Shown: piece by piece, positions 10,703-23,715 of the stretch | Layout: every line of letters starts with the position of its first letter | Position numbering within the stretch: position 1 is the stretch's first letter | Assembly: GCF_022581195.2 (NCBI RefSeq) | Contig: NC_061467.1 | Span: forward strand, 434,001-498,000 | DNA from: Helicoverpa zea | Taxonomy: Eukaryota; Arthropoda; Insecta; Lepidoptera; Noctuidae | DNA: 64,000 bases | Direction of reading: 5' to 3' | Position numbers and translations under genes: made by a program | Notes under the pieces: model-generated | Told to the model about the DNA's origin: nothing | Databases searched by the model: none | What the model saw: the letters and a program-made list of their open reading frames with translations, nothing else

Positions 10703-11453
10703 CAACGGGCCAAAATAATATCCACGAAGGAGAAAAGACTAGCGGAGATGCCCTAACGCAGGTAGGTCACGCGCCTTCAGGTAGGTCAAATACGTCATGA
10801 CTACGTCACGACAGGCGTGGCTGGACACCGCCCATATACCGTCCTTTACATCAAACTGACATCTTGTCATGGTTGTATTTTTACCACAATTTCAACAGAT
10901 TTTATTTGTTACTCGATTATAACGATGAAATGCGCTATCATTAGTTGTAGAAATTGCTCAGGACCCAAACTCAAACATACCATAGGATAACATTTCACGT
11001 GTAAGTAATATTTTAACTTTAAAACATTTTTTTTGCTAGAGACATCTGCCGTCGAATAGCTGCATTTCTAGAACCTCTAAGTGAATTTGTATTATTTTCG
11101 TATCAATCTTGTATCAATGTATATTATTGGTACCAATTTTTGCCTTAAAAAGCAGCTTCATTTTTCCTTGCATTCTACAAGTTTTTTATAGATTATTTAC
11201 AAACCAAAACATATGATATATTATCATGAAAATTTAATATTATAAAAACACCATCTTTCGGTAAGTAGTCGACTTACGTATATCTGAAGTAAAATTGTGT
11301 TCATCAAGACAGAGAGGCCCGTTACAAAATTAAGTGCTACCAGACATCGAAAATGCAATCACCCATTCTTAAAAAAGGTCTTATTTAAAAAAGCTGCAAT
11401 TATCTTAAAATTAATCATAACTCTAACTATGTAGATTTATTTATATTAATTAC

Positions 11454-11652
11454 TAGCCGTTTTCCCGCGGTTTCACCCGCGTACCGTGGGAGCTACTGCC
11501 CGCACTGGGATAAAATATAGCCTATGTTACTTGCAGATAATATAGCTTTCTAATGGTGAAAGAATATTTAAAATCGGTCCAGTAGTTTTTAAGTTTATCC
11601 ATTACAACCAAACAAACATACAAAGTTTTCCTCTTTATAATATTAGAATAGA
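11454..11652 (-). mobile_element. Helitron-like non-autonomous element
   Basis: On the minus strand it begins ATCTATTCTAATATTATAAA and ends GGGAAAACGGCTAG before T, the 5'-TC and 3'-CTAG ends expected for Helitron-type elements. The same ends recur at 24422, 41345, 61912 and 62148, and partial copies occur near 33.7, 38.7, 44.7 and 56.0 kb. Confidence 0.65.
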
Positions 11653-12329
11653 TCAGCAATGTTTTACATAGGTATATCTCTCTTGCCGTACATACTTTTT
11701 GAATGTACCTTTACTCAGAGCAACATCCGACTCACATAAAGTCTGCTACTTATTTAGTGGATGCGCCGTTATGATACAGTTGTGAAAACTCTAATTTGAT
11801 AAACACTGTCCCTATAATTTTAATTCCCATTTTTCTTGGTGAATATCGTAATGTGGCAACATCGAAAATAACAACAGTCATCGCAGCACGGTTCAAGAAC
11901 AAATAGAACGAATTTTCGTGCTTGTGATGCCATAGCGGCTAGTAGACGAACTAACACAATGCCATAAGTTGATACTTAAATTACACCATGGGGGTATTTT
12001 ACACCCGTGGTGAATAAAAATGATTTTTCATCGAGTCTCCGTTTTATGGTTCCTAGATACCTATTTCATTTCTGGAGGAGTAAATAAATTGTTGTGGGGC
12101 AAGTTCTCTGCACAAAATAATACTTATATAACAATTAATTTTCTAACTTTTTTATATCTCTCTCTTTCTTCGTTCATTTCAAATGAATGCTTCTTTAAAC
12201 TTTCTAATTGAATTACTATTTTAAAAGAATTATTAATTTTGAGTATTTACATTACTTTTGAGTATGTCACTAGTGGTCGATGTTAGTTTAGGGTTCGATT
12301 TTAATCATCCTATTCCACGCTAGATGGAT

Positions 12330-12486
12330 TTACAAAAAATGGGTGGCTTCCCATAAAAGGCGTATAAGGGTGGAGCACGGGTGGAGACAGTAACGTTCCT
12401 CGTCCCCCGCTCACCCGAATTTTGGCGCGCTGCTTTGTTAGGAGATTTCTCGTTAGGGCATCTCCGCTAGTCTTTTCTCCTCCGTG
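12330..12486 (-). mobile_element. MITE fragment, AGCGGAGAT family
   Basis: Reverse-orientation piece ending CTCCGCTAGTCTTTTCTCCT then CCGTG, with the GTAACGTTCCTCGTCCCCCG block. Only one end is recognisable. Confidence 0.6.
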
Positions 12487-12489
12487 ATA

Positions 12490-13810
12490 ATATCGCATTG
12501 GGTCATTTTTTACTATAGCAAAATAATTAATGGTAGCATTTCGAACTAAAATAATATTTACATAATAGTCTTTATTCGAACAAAGACTTTGCAAGTTCCG
12601 TTCTAACATGTTAACTATGTGTAAGTAATTGAAGAAAATAAAATAATAGTAATTGATATAAAAAATATGCTTAAAAAAGTGCTTCGATGTGCATTAACGG
12701 TTTTGTAATAAAAGGACAATGGGCACTTTGTATGGGATTTGGTACCCGCTCCAACAGTAACGTATGATATATCATTAGAAAGGTATTTGCGTGAAGAATA
12801 ATGAAAACTATGGGGCCTGCCTCAATTAGCTGTCCGATCCGAGTAACGATAAAAATTGAATCGACATAGAAACAAGTATGTCATCCATATATGCAAATTC
12901 ATTAAGAGGCATATTATGTCGTCAGTGTTATAATTTTAAACTCAGTTAATAGACATCTTACATTGTTTGAGATACACTCTATTATAATCTAAAGGTTGTA
13001 ATAGTCTATGGAGTCATACTACGGAAACACAATCGTCATCTGATTTGACAAAAGTTCAAAACATTTCTATTCATCTTTTTTTAAGAAGAAATTCATCATT
13101 ATCTCAGCAACTCTTGAGGAGCAAGATTAAGTCGTAATATGTACTATGTTAACATCGTCTCCTAACTTTTCAACCTTAATTGATTGTAAATACTGAAAGA
13201 CTTTCATCAAATACATAACCTAGTTCTGCGTGAACTGCAAAGGTCTGCACAGTCTTTTTTTAAAGCAGTCGGCAGGCAAACATTTTAAGAAGGCCTAATT
13301 CCTGTTTTTTGTTACTTTACCAGTTTTTATTAAATACAGTTCGATTTAAGAACTACATCTACGTTGATGATTTATGAACATTACACATTCTATTAGTCGA
13401 TGTCACGCGAAATGGACAAGGATTTGGGACTAGTCGTCATAGTAAACATTTTTTGCCTTGCCAAGACCTACGCAATGGTACTAGAATCAACACTGTTGGA
13501 CAGGGTACCAAAACGCCCATCGTCCTTTAACGACAGAATAACATTTTTTTTTATTTTGTAAATTAATTCATCATTTTTGTAACTTACGGAAAGCAGGGTT
13601 CACTGCGTTTTACTTTTATACAAAAAATAATTTGTTTTGCAAATAATAATTGCTTTTCATAACCGTAAAGTAAAATAATATACCTATAATAACTATTACA
13701 ATAAAATTAAAATTTTAAGGATTCATTACACGTTTTAAATGTAATATACGTCGTCTCAGTGTCATGCTTTTGTGATTAGTGTAATGATTCTTTAAATAAG
13801 TTCATAACCC
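12490..13810. other. Intergenic, nothing recognised
   Basis: AT-rich spacer with no coding, RNA or element signal that I can support. Confidence 0.4.
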
Positions 13811-14021
13811 TTAGGCCTCGGCCTCGAATTTTGCGGGCAGCGGGGCGGCAGCGGCGGCGGCGCGGGCGGTCACCGCTTGACTGGAGTGCACCGCTCGTTG
13901 CCCGCTCCCGCACCGCTGTATTCGAGGGCCGGTCCATTTGATTATACGCGTAAGATCCTGCCGCTCCCGCGCCGCCGCCGCCGCCGCCCCGCTGCCCGCA
14001 AAATTCGAGGCCGAGGCCTTA
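13811..14021. mobile_element. GC-rich foldback MITE with TTA target site
   Basis: TTA at 13811-13813 and 14019-14021 bracket inverted ends beginning GGCCTCGGCCTCGAATTTTG and continuing through a CGGCGGCGG-rich arm of more than 50 bp. A 3-bp TTA duplication with long terminal inverted repeats fits PIF/Harbinger-type elements. Its GC content is far above its surroundings. An open frame crossing it is a by-product of the CGG repeats. Confidence 0.75.
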
Positions 14022-14029
14022 GTCTGCAG

Positions 14030-16015
14030 TGTGCGGGTGTTTCAAATATACATATTAGAAGCAAATAGTTGAAATAGGTGGACTAAGACAACATAAAAAT
14101 TAAAGAGAATAAAAAATAGTTATTATTATAACATGTTCGGTTGTGTCAACATTTTTTGTAAAAACAGTAAAATGATAGAAGTTTCTAGAATCGTACGTAT
14201 ACACGTTGTATGAATTTGTGTAGATAAAATTAGAAAAAAAAAAATGTGTAATGTCTACTGAAAGGTTTCCGTTAGTCTTCCAAAATGTGGAGTGACTGAA
14301 TGAGCCAAATATTACCAGAGTTCATTAATGTTACGAGGAATCGAAAAAAAAAATATTTATAGTACTAGCGAAGTAATGCTAAGGTGATTTTATTTAATTG
14401 TAAAATTAATTAAAAAGGAGGAATTTTACCAAAATCAAGCGAAAAGGGTACTTATATAATATAACGAAATAGTAAAAATTTCTACATTTTGCTAAGCTCT
14501 TAAAGACTATAATAAAATTTTAATGGAAACGTTTAGGAGTTTAAGATCATCCTACCATGCAATGTTTTATTTTATTAGAATAGTATATTTAGAGAGAAGC
14601 GAAAGATTTCACGTTAAATCCAATAATTGGTTGATTTTTATTAAAAATTGTTGCTTAAAAGTTATTTTGTGATTAATAAGTTGTATAGATTTTGTAACTA
14701 GGTATGTAAACTTAAACATTTTTGTTTAGTTAATTTTAGCTTTTATTTACAACTCTAAAAAATATTTATGTCATACAAAATTAAAAATACATGATTATAT
14801 ACAGAAACGTTACAGTTGTTCACTATATTTTATACCAAAAGATACGTTAGAAATAATCTAAGTATTTATTTGATTATTAAAAGCATTTTATGACAATAAA
14901 ATTACTTAATTTTAAAATAGGTCAAATTTTAACTTATAGAGAAATAATATTTTAAAACCAAAGTATATTTAAAATTAAAAGGAAATCGTTTTATTTATCA
15001 CATAATATTTTAAATTGTAATAATAGTACAAAATTATTTATCAATTATATTAAATGACAATTTACTGAATTAAATTCAACAAAGTTTTATGTCGAAATAA
15101 AAATATTTATTTCATATTTTATTATATCATGTACGATATCAAACATGACATATAAATATATATGGAATTATAAAATAATATATTAATATGAGTAGATTTG
15201 GTAACGCATTGTGTTAAAGTAATGGTAACTATTGTAAACCAATATAGAAATCAATAGCATGAATGAAATTATATTAGAATGTTCCCATAATAATATAATA
15301 TTACATTACATTAATAAATAAACAAAACTAATTGGGCTGAATATTACTTAATAGGTGTCATTGTCATTTTAATTAAATTTTATAATAACTTTTTTTTGTA
15401 TTATTCCGACAATCACAATCACGTATTATAAGATTAAAATAATATACACATGCTTAAAGTTAAAATGCCAGATATGTATAGAATAAAATCCATTTTAATA
15501 ATTATTATTTTATAATAATATTGTGTGCTGCTTATTTTGATATTTAAAACTTTTGAATTCGGTTTATAAATAGTTTAATAATCCGAATATACTTTTATTG
15601 CAAATATAATATGTAACAGTCTCAGTTATTTTGTTAATTTTAAAGCCTAATAATTAATTTTATTTTAAAAAAGACCTCGAAATTCATCACGACTGGGTCG
15701 AAATCAGTTGAATTTTAATACATTTATGTATAAATCAATATTGAATGTATAAAAGTTATGTATGTAATGTACCTATATGCAAGTTAGATATTTGATGTAA
15801 TTAGATCAATATACAAGCTTCGTATGAAACAAGAAGAGTTTTAATAAAATTGATATGTGAATTAATTTATTTTATTTCACCTTCACCTTTCACCACTAAC
15901 CTTACTTTGCTTCGTCCGTGGATGTGTGACCATTTCCATCTCGGCACAATAAATTGGTGGGTCCTGGCTTTCATTTTAAAATTTTTGTCAGTCGGTTAGT
16001 CAGTAGCCAGAAAGT
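14030..16015. other. Extremely AT-rich spacer
   Basis: Nearly 2 kb of TTA/AAT-rich sequence without ORFs, element ends or RNA structure that I can identify. Confidence 0.5.
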
Positions 16016-16019
16016 CTGA

Positions 16020-16165
16020 CAACCAGTCTTACCTAGGGGTATTGGGTTGGCCGGGTAACTAGGGTGGGGAGTTCAGATAGGCAGTCATTCCTTGTAAAAC
16101 ACTGGCCGCACTGGACATGAATCTGACCCCTATACATATAATTGGGAGAAAGCTAGTCAGTGGAA
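16020..16165 (+). repeat. RTE-type retroelement tail, copy 2
   Basis: Diverged sense copy running from GGGGTATTGGGTTGGCCGGG to a degraded TTGGGAGAAAGCTAG end. Confidence 0.6.
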
Positions 16166-16645
16166 GATTTACCCAAGTCATGGGAATAGGTATATCCAGA
16201 GATAACCCAGGAGGTTGCGGATGAAACCCCGGGCTCAAGATAGTTTTAAATATTATAAATATTAAAGTAACTGATTGTAAGCTTTTACGATAAGGTTATC
16301 AATTGATATTGCATAGGTATTAGATAACTTGAGATTTATCAGGTACTTAAATTAAATCATTACGTAGGTTTTGACTCTTGACAGTAGTCAACGTTGATTC
16401 CAATAAAACCTGTATTTGAAATTGAAGGTATCTAAAGAAAAATCTATGAAATCTTGAAACTTTATCATCCAGCAACATCTAGACTCACACACAGACTTAA
16501 TGTCTAAAGTTAACATAAGCTAGTATCATTCTTGCAAACACTTTGAAAAAAAAAAATGATACCGATTAACCGCTGTTCTTGATATGCTTATCAGAGATAG
16601 GAATAAAACATTAACTGTATGGGACTTCTGTTAGAACTCTGCTTA

Positions 16646-16931
16646 TTAAGACGATCATTCGACGTCGCTGGCTAGGTACGCTGGCTACGCCAATTTGGCG
16701 ACGTTGCCAAAACGTTCTCTACGAGCTACAGTTCTCTACGTGGTTTCTGGCTACTCTGGCGTCTACGTAAGTCTTGGCGACGTTGCCACGGTTGCCACTA
16801 TAATGTACACGGTAAAGTGCACCTATATCGCTCAGTCGCCAGTGTGGTCGCCAGTCAGCGTGCGTTTTCTTCCTTCGGATGCCAGAAATAGCCAGACCTG
16901 CGCCGCTGGCGACTTCGACATGGCGTCTTAA
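16646..16931. mobile_element. MITE with TTAA target site
   Basis: TTAA at 16646-16649 and 16928-16931 flank inverted ends (left GACGATCATTCGACGTCGCT; right, reversed, GACGCCATGTCGAAGTCGCC). A TTAA duplication is the signature of piggyBac-type insertion. Short ORFs here are chance. Confidence 0.6.
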
Positions 16932-17227
16932 TGAGGCAGAGCTCGTAAAGTATCTTTGAAAGCAAAACAACAGATAGATAGAATATTTTTATTTTTTATT
17001 TTATTTTATTTTATTTTAAGAAGGCTTACAGACTAATAACATAATATGTAACAAAAATATATTTTCCAGTTGCTAATAACAAGCCTCCACAGATATATTA
17101 GGAACGTTTGTAAGTGTTTGTAATAAAACGGTACACCACACCCGTCTTTCAAATTAAAATCATCAGTATGTCTGTTTATGACAACTGTGCAGAGGCGGAT
17201 TAGGAAGCAAAATGTATTTTTTTAATT

Positions 17228-17410
17228 TTTAATTGTAGAGCAAACTACCGTATAGACCTAATGGCAGACCAATCGCAAACTAAACGAATGTCATAGGAAT
17301 ACGGTTTTATATTAGTAGCAGAATGCCCGCTAAGGTTAAAACTGCTATTGCTATTCAATTTCTATTCAATTATGACATTATTAACTTAGCAGAATCGGGC
17401 CCCAGACAAC
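17228..17410. mobile_element. MITE fragment, CAGGGGC(C/T)CGATTCT family
   Basis: Shares AGCAGAATGCCCGCTAAGGT and the AGAATCGGGCCCC end with elements at 37807, 52659 and 60312. Only one terminus is present. Confidence 0.65.
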
Positions 17411-17527
17411 TAACTTGGTACAATACGGCCCTGTCACGCACGCACGTGCCGAGCGCACACAGACGAAAACACACGCGTCACACGCATGCGCGACTGAGGC
17501 TCTTGAGAGTGGAAGCGGCTGCTGTCG

Positions 17528-17738
17528 TTAATGGCTGATTTACATTGAGTCAGTAACTGACGTCAGTCCACTGACAAGTCAGTGCTGACCCGGCACTGCC
17601 ATCGTGTAAATTGATTTGAAGTCAGTACAGTACTACTGACGAAACACTGACACTACACTGACTTCGTGTAAATAGCACGCGTCAGTTTTCGGCGCCTACA
17701 CTGACGTCAGTTACTGACTCAATGTAAATCAGCCTTAA
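17528..17738. mobile_element. Foldback MITE with TTAA target site
   Basis: TTAA at 17528-17531 and 17735-17738. The inverted ends are nearly perfect over more than 30 bp: GGCTGATTTACATTGAGTCA continues GTAACTGACGTCAGT on both arms. The interior repeats ACTGAC/GTCAGT motifs many times, so the whole element folds back on itself. Confidence 0.75.
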
Positions 17739-17959
17739 AAGATTATTTTAATCATTTGGTACTTGGTTGAGGAGCTATTGGAGAAATGGTACTTTTAGAT
17801 ATCGTAATTATCATTTACAAAGTAATTAAGGTCCATCTTCACTGACAGAATAAACGTCATTTTTGCGTTAAACATCTGTCTAGATACTACATAACTAAAT
17901 AATTGTTTTAAGAAAGTGCCGTTTATGTTGTCGGTACTACTAATCGTACTACTCGTCGG

Positions 17960-18780
17960 TGCTACTTATCTATACATATAATAAATCTGTAAAAAAACTG
18001 TGTCTGTACATTGAATATATTAAAAAAATAATAATTGGGTGGGGTTTAGAAACAGTAATGGAGCACAGATCCAAAAAAAAATTCTGTCTGTATGTCTGTA
18101 TGTCTGTATGTCTGTATGTCTGTATGTCTGTATGTCTGTATGTCTGTATGTCTGTTTGTTTGTACACGCTAATCTTCCGAACTACTGAACGGATTTCAAT
18201 GATTTTTTCTTTGTTGTATCAGTATTAAGCCTGGTCAACATATAGGCTATAATTTATCTTCGAAACTTGAAGACCTGATGCAGAACTCCAACAGACCAAT
18301 AAAACTATAAGAGGTACAAATATGGTGCCATGGCAAAAATTGTTTCATTTGATGAGCATTTTCAGCTGAGATAATAAATTTTAAGATCTGGAACACCTGA
18401 TGTGGAACCCCAAGAGCCCAGCTTCTCTGTACCATATACAGGTATGACGTTTTAGCAAAAGTTGTTCAATTTGATAAGCACTTTCTATTGACTTATACAA
18501 ATTGAAGATCTAAAACATCTGATGTGGAACTCCAGACTATAGCATATAGAGGTATGACGTTTTAGCAAAAGTTGTTCAGTCTGATAAGCACTCTCTGTTG
18601 ACTTATAAAAATTGAAGATGTAAAACACCTGATGTGGAACGCCAGGAGCCCTGCTAGACTATATAAAGCATATGAAGATATGACGTTTTAGCAAAAGTGG
18701 TTCAATCTGATAAGCACTCTCTATTGACGCATTTTTCTTTTCTCTCTTACACAAACAAATAATAATGAAGATACAACAAC
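17960..18780 (+). repeat. Element with 8-bp microsatellite and ~110-125 bp minisatellite
   Basis: A (TGTCTGTA)n tract at about 18082-18160 is followed by GAACTACTGAACGGATTTCA and then about four diverged units sharing GACGTTTTAGCAAAAGTTGT and CCTGATGTGGAAC, with later unit starts near 18447, 18556 and 18682. The arrangement resembles a Helitron-like repeat with internal minisatellite. Confidence 0.6.
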
Positions 18781-18889
18781 GCTTGAATTTCGTGTTAAGT
18801 CACTGCTTAGTACAAATTTTACATACCTAGACGTAGCGTCACGAGCCCCCGCTCTCTAACTTTGTTACGTTATATCTCATTATTATTTT

Positions 18890-19540
18890 GTATGTCAGAC
18901 CTCGGGACTACAGAGTTCCGAATTTTTGGGAGGCAAACGTGGGGCCGAAGCCAACACGCTGAAGTCCTTTTGAGACAACTTTAATGAAATGGTGACACAA
19001 AACCGACGATTATCCCTTTATACACTATAGAAATGAATCCAAGGACAATCGCCGGTGGACGTCGTTAAAAAAAAAGACAATCCCCGGTTCTGTGCTAAAC
19101 TATTGCTAACTATGGAGGAAAACTACTTGGGCTATTGTGATGGGATGTTAGTGGATGACAATGTACTAGGTACATGTGAAAACGGCAGGTGGAGACTCGC
19201 CACCTCACTTACTGGGCCCCCGGGAACCAGTCACTGAATAGCAACAAGAGGGCAACAGGGACATGAGCGGCTGAAGGGTGAGGATACCTCGGCGGACTTT
19301 AAACGCAGATTACGCGCTCCCTGTGCTTACCATGAGGCACCTACCCTCCGAGCAAGGCTACTAATCCTGCTCTAGCGACGGCTCCACTCTGGACGGCCAA
19401 GCCAAGCCAGAGGCGTGAGACCTACCCCCGTCATGGCCGGAGATGGGGGACAGTATACACTCCCTGGAGAACTCAATATATATAGCCCCGCGGGGTCGCT
19501 ACTCCCCGTCATCAGCCTCAGATGTCCTGCGGTGCCTATA
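18890..19540. repeat. GC-rich repeat-like tract of unresolved class
   Basis: Moderately GC-rich tract with short open frames but no protein family I recognise. Blocks such as GAGGCACCTACCCTCCGAGC and TATATATAGCCCCGCGGGGT look like the untranslated end of a lepidopteran LINE, but this is recognition by memory of repeats and not shown by a second copy in the window. Confidence 0.35.
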
Positions 19541-19554
19541 TCTCATTATTATTG

Positions 19555-19625
19555 TCGTTATTATCTCAAGAGCCTTTGTCCCAATTATGTTAGGGTCGAC
19601 TTCCAGTCACGATGCAACTGAGTAT
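19555..19625 (-). repeat. RTE-type retroelement tail, fragment (copy 3)
   Basis: Short antisense piece with AGCCTTTGTCCCAATTATGT and GGGTCGACTTCCAGTC. Confidence 0.55.
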
Positions 19626-19797
19626 AGTAGCCGGCATATAAGTTGGCAAGGATTTGGGACCTTTAATGAGTGTGAGCTCGCACATAGTGCACTAAATTAT
19701 ACAAAAAAGTGGTCCCTGTTATTGCTTATGCATTAGTCTATGGTTAGTGACATCATTTATTGGAGAATATGTCTGCTTAAAAAAAATAGGACCTGTT

Positions 19798-19965
19798 TTC
19801 ATCTCGCGATTCTTGCCAAGTTACGTGCCGGGAACTATACCAGTGTTTTACAAGGAGCAACTGCCTATCTGACCTCCACAACCCGGTTACCCGCTCAACC
19901 CAACACCCCTTGGTAAGACTTACTGGCTTCTGACTACCCATAACGACTGCCAAGAATGGAATGTT
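19798..19965 (-). repeat. RTE-type retroelement tail, copy 4
   Basis: Antisense copy with CAGTGTTTTACAAGGAGCAA, CCCGGTTACCCG and TTACTGGCTTCTGACTACCC. Confidence 0.65.
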
Positions 19966-20934
19966 CAATGACCTACCCACTAAACCACCACGAATTCCAC
20001 TAAGTCACCACGACTTTGTCATCTATTTAATGTTTTTTTACGTAATATTTTTGCCACACACAACTTAAATGCGGACTAATTAGAATCACTACTTTTATCC
20101 CTATGTTCACGTTTATTGCGACTATTCAGATCTTTGATTTTGCTGACCCCGTAGTCGCTGGCATAAGGGACAGGATCCGCGTACGAAGTCGCGGGCAGAA
20201 GCTAGTGTTAAATAGATTTTCTTTTCAGTTATTGAAGTAGGTATAAATGTAAACGGGAAAGCGGTAGGAGTAAAATAAAACAGTTACCGCATAAACTAGC
20301 TCTGTCTCATTTACCTCAGTTTAGTTTTTTCTAGTTTAGTCTCAGATATACTTCTCGTTATCATCCTGTGTAATCTAGATAGATCAAGTAGACATAAGTG
20401 GAGATTATTAACTTACAGCGACAATTGAATGTAGGGACGCTATTATTACACATGTCTGATAAACTGGTTTTCTGAATGTCTGGAAATAAGAACCAAAATA
20501 CTAAAATGTAGTTTTTTTTTTTAATAATCATCTAACTGTACAAGCCTAGTTTTGTATAAGAAACCCAAAAAAATGCAAAAATCTGAATTAAGAATAATGG
20601 GGCAAAAATAATTACATATAAACGAAATCCTACTCCATACTAACTTAACCTTACAAATCTCAGTGACACGTTAGTCGTTCACGCCCCAAAAAGATAATTC
20701 ATTAAACTGATAAGAAACATACATAATTATGTACAAAGTAAACTGTAAGCATAGCAAATACTTTTGTAAACAAAATTTTCTGAGTAAAATGAAATTTACT
20801 TTTCAAAGCTTCTTCACGCTTTCATCATCCTGAAATACGCATAAACCAACAAACTTGAAAAATATAATCTTTCTGTACAAATGAGCCATTTTGGCTCTGA
20901 TAATATTTGAGAAACAAATGAGTCAATACAAAAT

Positions 20935-21133
20935 TATAAACATCATCATCTCCCGAGCCTTTTCCCAACTATGTATGTTGGGGTCGGCTTACCGTCTAAC
21001 CGGATTCAGCTCAGTACCCAGCGCTTTACAAGGAGCGACTGCCTGTCTGACTTCCTCAACCCAGTTACCCGAGCATCCCAATACCCCTTGGTTAGACTGG
21101 TGTCAGACTTACAGCCAATAAAAAAATATAAAC
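20935..21133 (-). repeat. RTE-type retroelement tail, copy 5
   Basis: Antisense copy beginning CATCATCATCTCCCGAGCCT. A possible 7-bp duplication TATAAAC is at 20935-20941 and 21127-21133. Confidence 0.7.
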
Positions 21134-23215
21134 GTGTGGCTTAAAGGTATGTTTTCAATGCTAGCTGCCGAACGCACATGCTGCTATTCAGAATTACAGT
21201 CTTTCAATGGAAGATAGTTCCTTAAAAAACTATAAAACATATGGAAAATATATGGTTTTAAAATTAAAAAATAGTCCTTTTATCGAGCAAGGCTACTTAT
21301 AATAGGCTTTTTATCCAGGTACGCCCAGAAGTTCCCATGGGATGCGGGTACAACCGCTGGTAAAAGCCATATTTAGAAGAAAGTTGTTGTATACGAAATT
21401 AAAATATGCTTAACCCACAATCTATTGAATATTGGAGAGTCATTAAAAACGTGATAACGGTATCTGACATTAACATTATTCTCTTACTCAATCAGTACAA
21501 AGAACTACCGTATTATCTACTAACATTATAATGACAAAAGATAAAGATTAAAGCGGTATCTTTACACTTACCTTATCTTTACGACACAATATTTCAATAC
21601 AATATTGTAATATTTACACATGTATATTATGGATAAAGATTAGATGTTATTAATATATATGAGTTATATACACATAGCTTATCGTGAAAACCTTCACGCT
21701 TTTGTTGTTTGATAATAAGATATATATTTATATTTTATCGGTTTTTGTGTGGATTTCATTAACAATCAATTGAGTTATTGACTATTGTGGACTTATGTAC
21801 TTTCTATGAACGGGATTGCCCCGTAGATTTTTATTAAGTTTTGTCAATACACATACATCAGAATCAATATTTCTTGGCCCGTACTAGAATTTTAAGTATT
21901 GTGCAGTAAGTATTTTGTTTTACCAGAGGTAATCATTAGATATTACATTGATATTACACTTATAAAAGTGGGTTAAAATATGTCTTGTTCCAAGTTTGCT
22001 TCATAACTTTTTAAAATGTTGATTCATTGAGATAATTATTCACAGTTACATTGCTAATCACTTTGCTAACAGACAACGTTTCTAGTTGCATATAGGACTC
22101 AATAAAGTATTCAAATGTATATTGTACCAAACTATAAGTCTAATACCCTAATCTGTAATCTATTCAACATTCATACCCACGAAGATCCACGCAGTTTTCA
22201 CGCTCATTTCCCGCCAAACACCGAGACCGTGTCACAGATAATAAAAACATGCAAACATAATAAAAGAATACAATACATTGTCTACGGCAACCATAAACCG
22301 CAGAGGATCATCATACGAATGTTTCAAGTTAAATCAGTTCTCAAATTGATGATCGTTTACGTAAATTAGTTTTCTAAGAACTTCATTTTCTTTTTATTAT
22401 TTGAAGCACACTTACACATCAATATTTGCAAGAAAGAAACTCAGTTTTCTAACTTCGCTGCTCCGAAATTATTTTCCATTTCAGAACAGTAAAAATCAAC
22501 GAATAAAAATGGGCTGCAATTCACAAAATTCGGAGCCGCAGAGTAAATTGACGCGAACTATTAGCTCATACTAGCGCTAAGTTTTAAGTCGTTTCGAACT
22601 AGCCGATTTTCTGCACGGCAACTCACATATCGTACAATTAATTCATAACTACAGTTCAAATGATGACACTTAGAACCGGCGACTGGCGCTTTTTAGCGCT
22701 CTGAATGTGTCGTGCGTAAAACAACAAATAAAAAACACAAACATTTTGGGAAACTCCTTTTCGGGAAATCCTTTAAATACGCATATTATGGATAACTATT
22801 TTATTGTAACTTTAAAATACAAAAGTACCCTAAAGCTTTCGATATTAATACCTGCATTTGAACCAGTTTTACAAAAGTGGCCTTGAAATGAGATACCGGT
22901 CATCGCTCCTAATATTTAGGACAATCTCGAATCAGTGTCGATCAAGCCCTTTCTGGTACAAGGTACACAAAATGGTTTCACATCTTTTCACGTACGGTAG
23001 GTCAAAGTCAACTTTTTTATTAAATGAATAGAGTATATGACACTATAAAGGCCGTATGTAGAAGAATAATGGAACGAGATTCAATGTCAGTCGTTTAGTG
23101 GCGCATACGCCGAACTATGTGCTCTTAAAATATTGTTTGTTGTTTAGTTAGCTAGGTATATACAATTCATTCACTACTTGTTACTGCATAGACTCGATTT
23201 TGAGTGAAGTCATTA
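21134..23215. other. Intergenic, mostly unassigned
   Basis: Contains one degraded Helitron-like end (about 21285-21375, with GGGATGCGGGTACAACCGCT) and otherwise AT-rich spacer with no supported gene. Confidence 0.45.
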
Positions 23216-23218
23216 TAT

Positions 23219-23380
23219 GCCTAGACTTTTTCCAACTATTTATATTGGAGTCGGCTTCCAGTCTTGACTGGATGCAGCTGAGTACGTTCTTTTTACACAG
23301 AGCGACTGCCTCTCTGACCTCCTCAACCCAGTTACCTAGGCATTCCGATACTCTCTGTTAATACTGCTTGTCAGACTTTC
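23219..23380 (-). repeat. RTE-type retroelement tail, copy 6
   Basis: Diverged antisense copy with CCTCCTCAACCCAGTTACC. Confidence 0.6.
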
Positions 23381-23715
23381 TAGAGGTACAATACAAGAAT
23401 TTATTCAAAACTTACAGGTGCTAAAAGAACCCAAGACGTTAGCAGTACGTCGATTTTATAAAATTCAGACAACAACTCGCATTTCACTTCGCTATTCCCT
23501 GTCACTTCGCATTCGGTTCAAAACGTTCTAAAAGTCATCTCATACTTTATCTGTCAAAATCACGAGTTTAATTTAGTTCAACTCGCAAACACGCTCGCAA
23601 GAGTAGCGCTAGTGTAGTAACTCACGGCGGATTCAGATGCGAAGTTTAGAGTGAAGTCTTATAGAATTACACTGCAGTATTGCCGCGTTCACCGTAAATT
23701 AAAGAAATTCAAAAC

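Noticed and set aside
13877..14068. 63-codon Arg/Pro-rich frame
   Set aside because: Produced by CGG repeats of a foldback MITE.
16695..16970. Overlapping frames on both strands
   Set aside because: Inside a TTAA-flanked MITE with inverted ends.
18082..18160. Regular repeats considered as a CRISPR-like array
   Set aside because: Contiguous microsatellite without spacers in a eukaryotic genome.
17959..18228. Frame with repeated Val-Cys-Met-Ser/Leu-Tyr units
   Set aside because: Translation of an 8-bp microsatellite.
22509..22575. Short frame MGCNSQNSEPQSKLTRTISS with a myristoylation-like start
   Set aside because: Only 21 codons, with no splice partner or conservation evidence; expected by chance.
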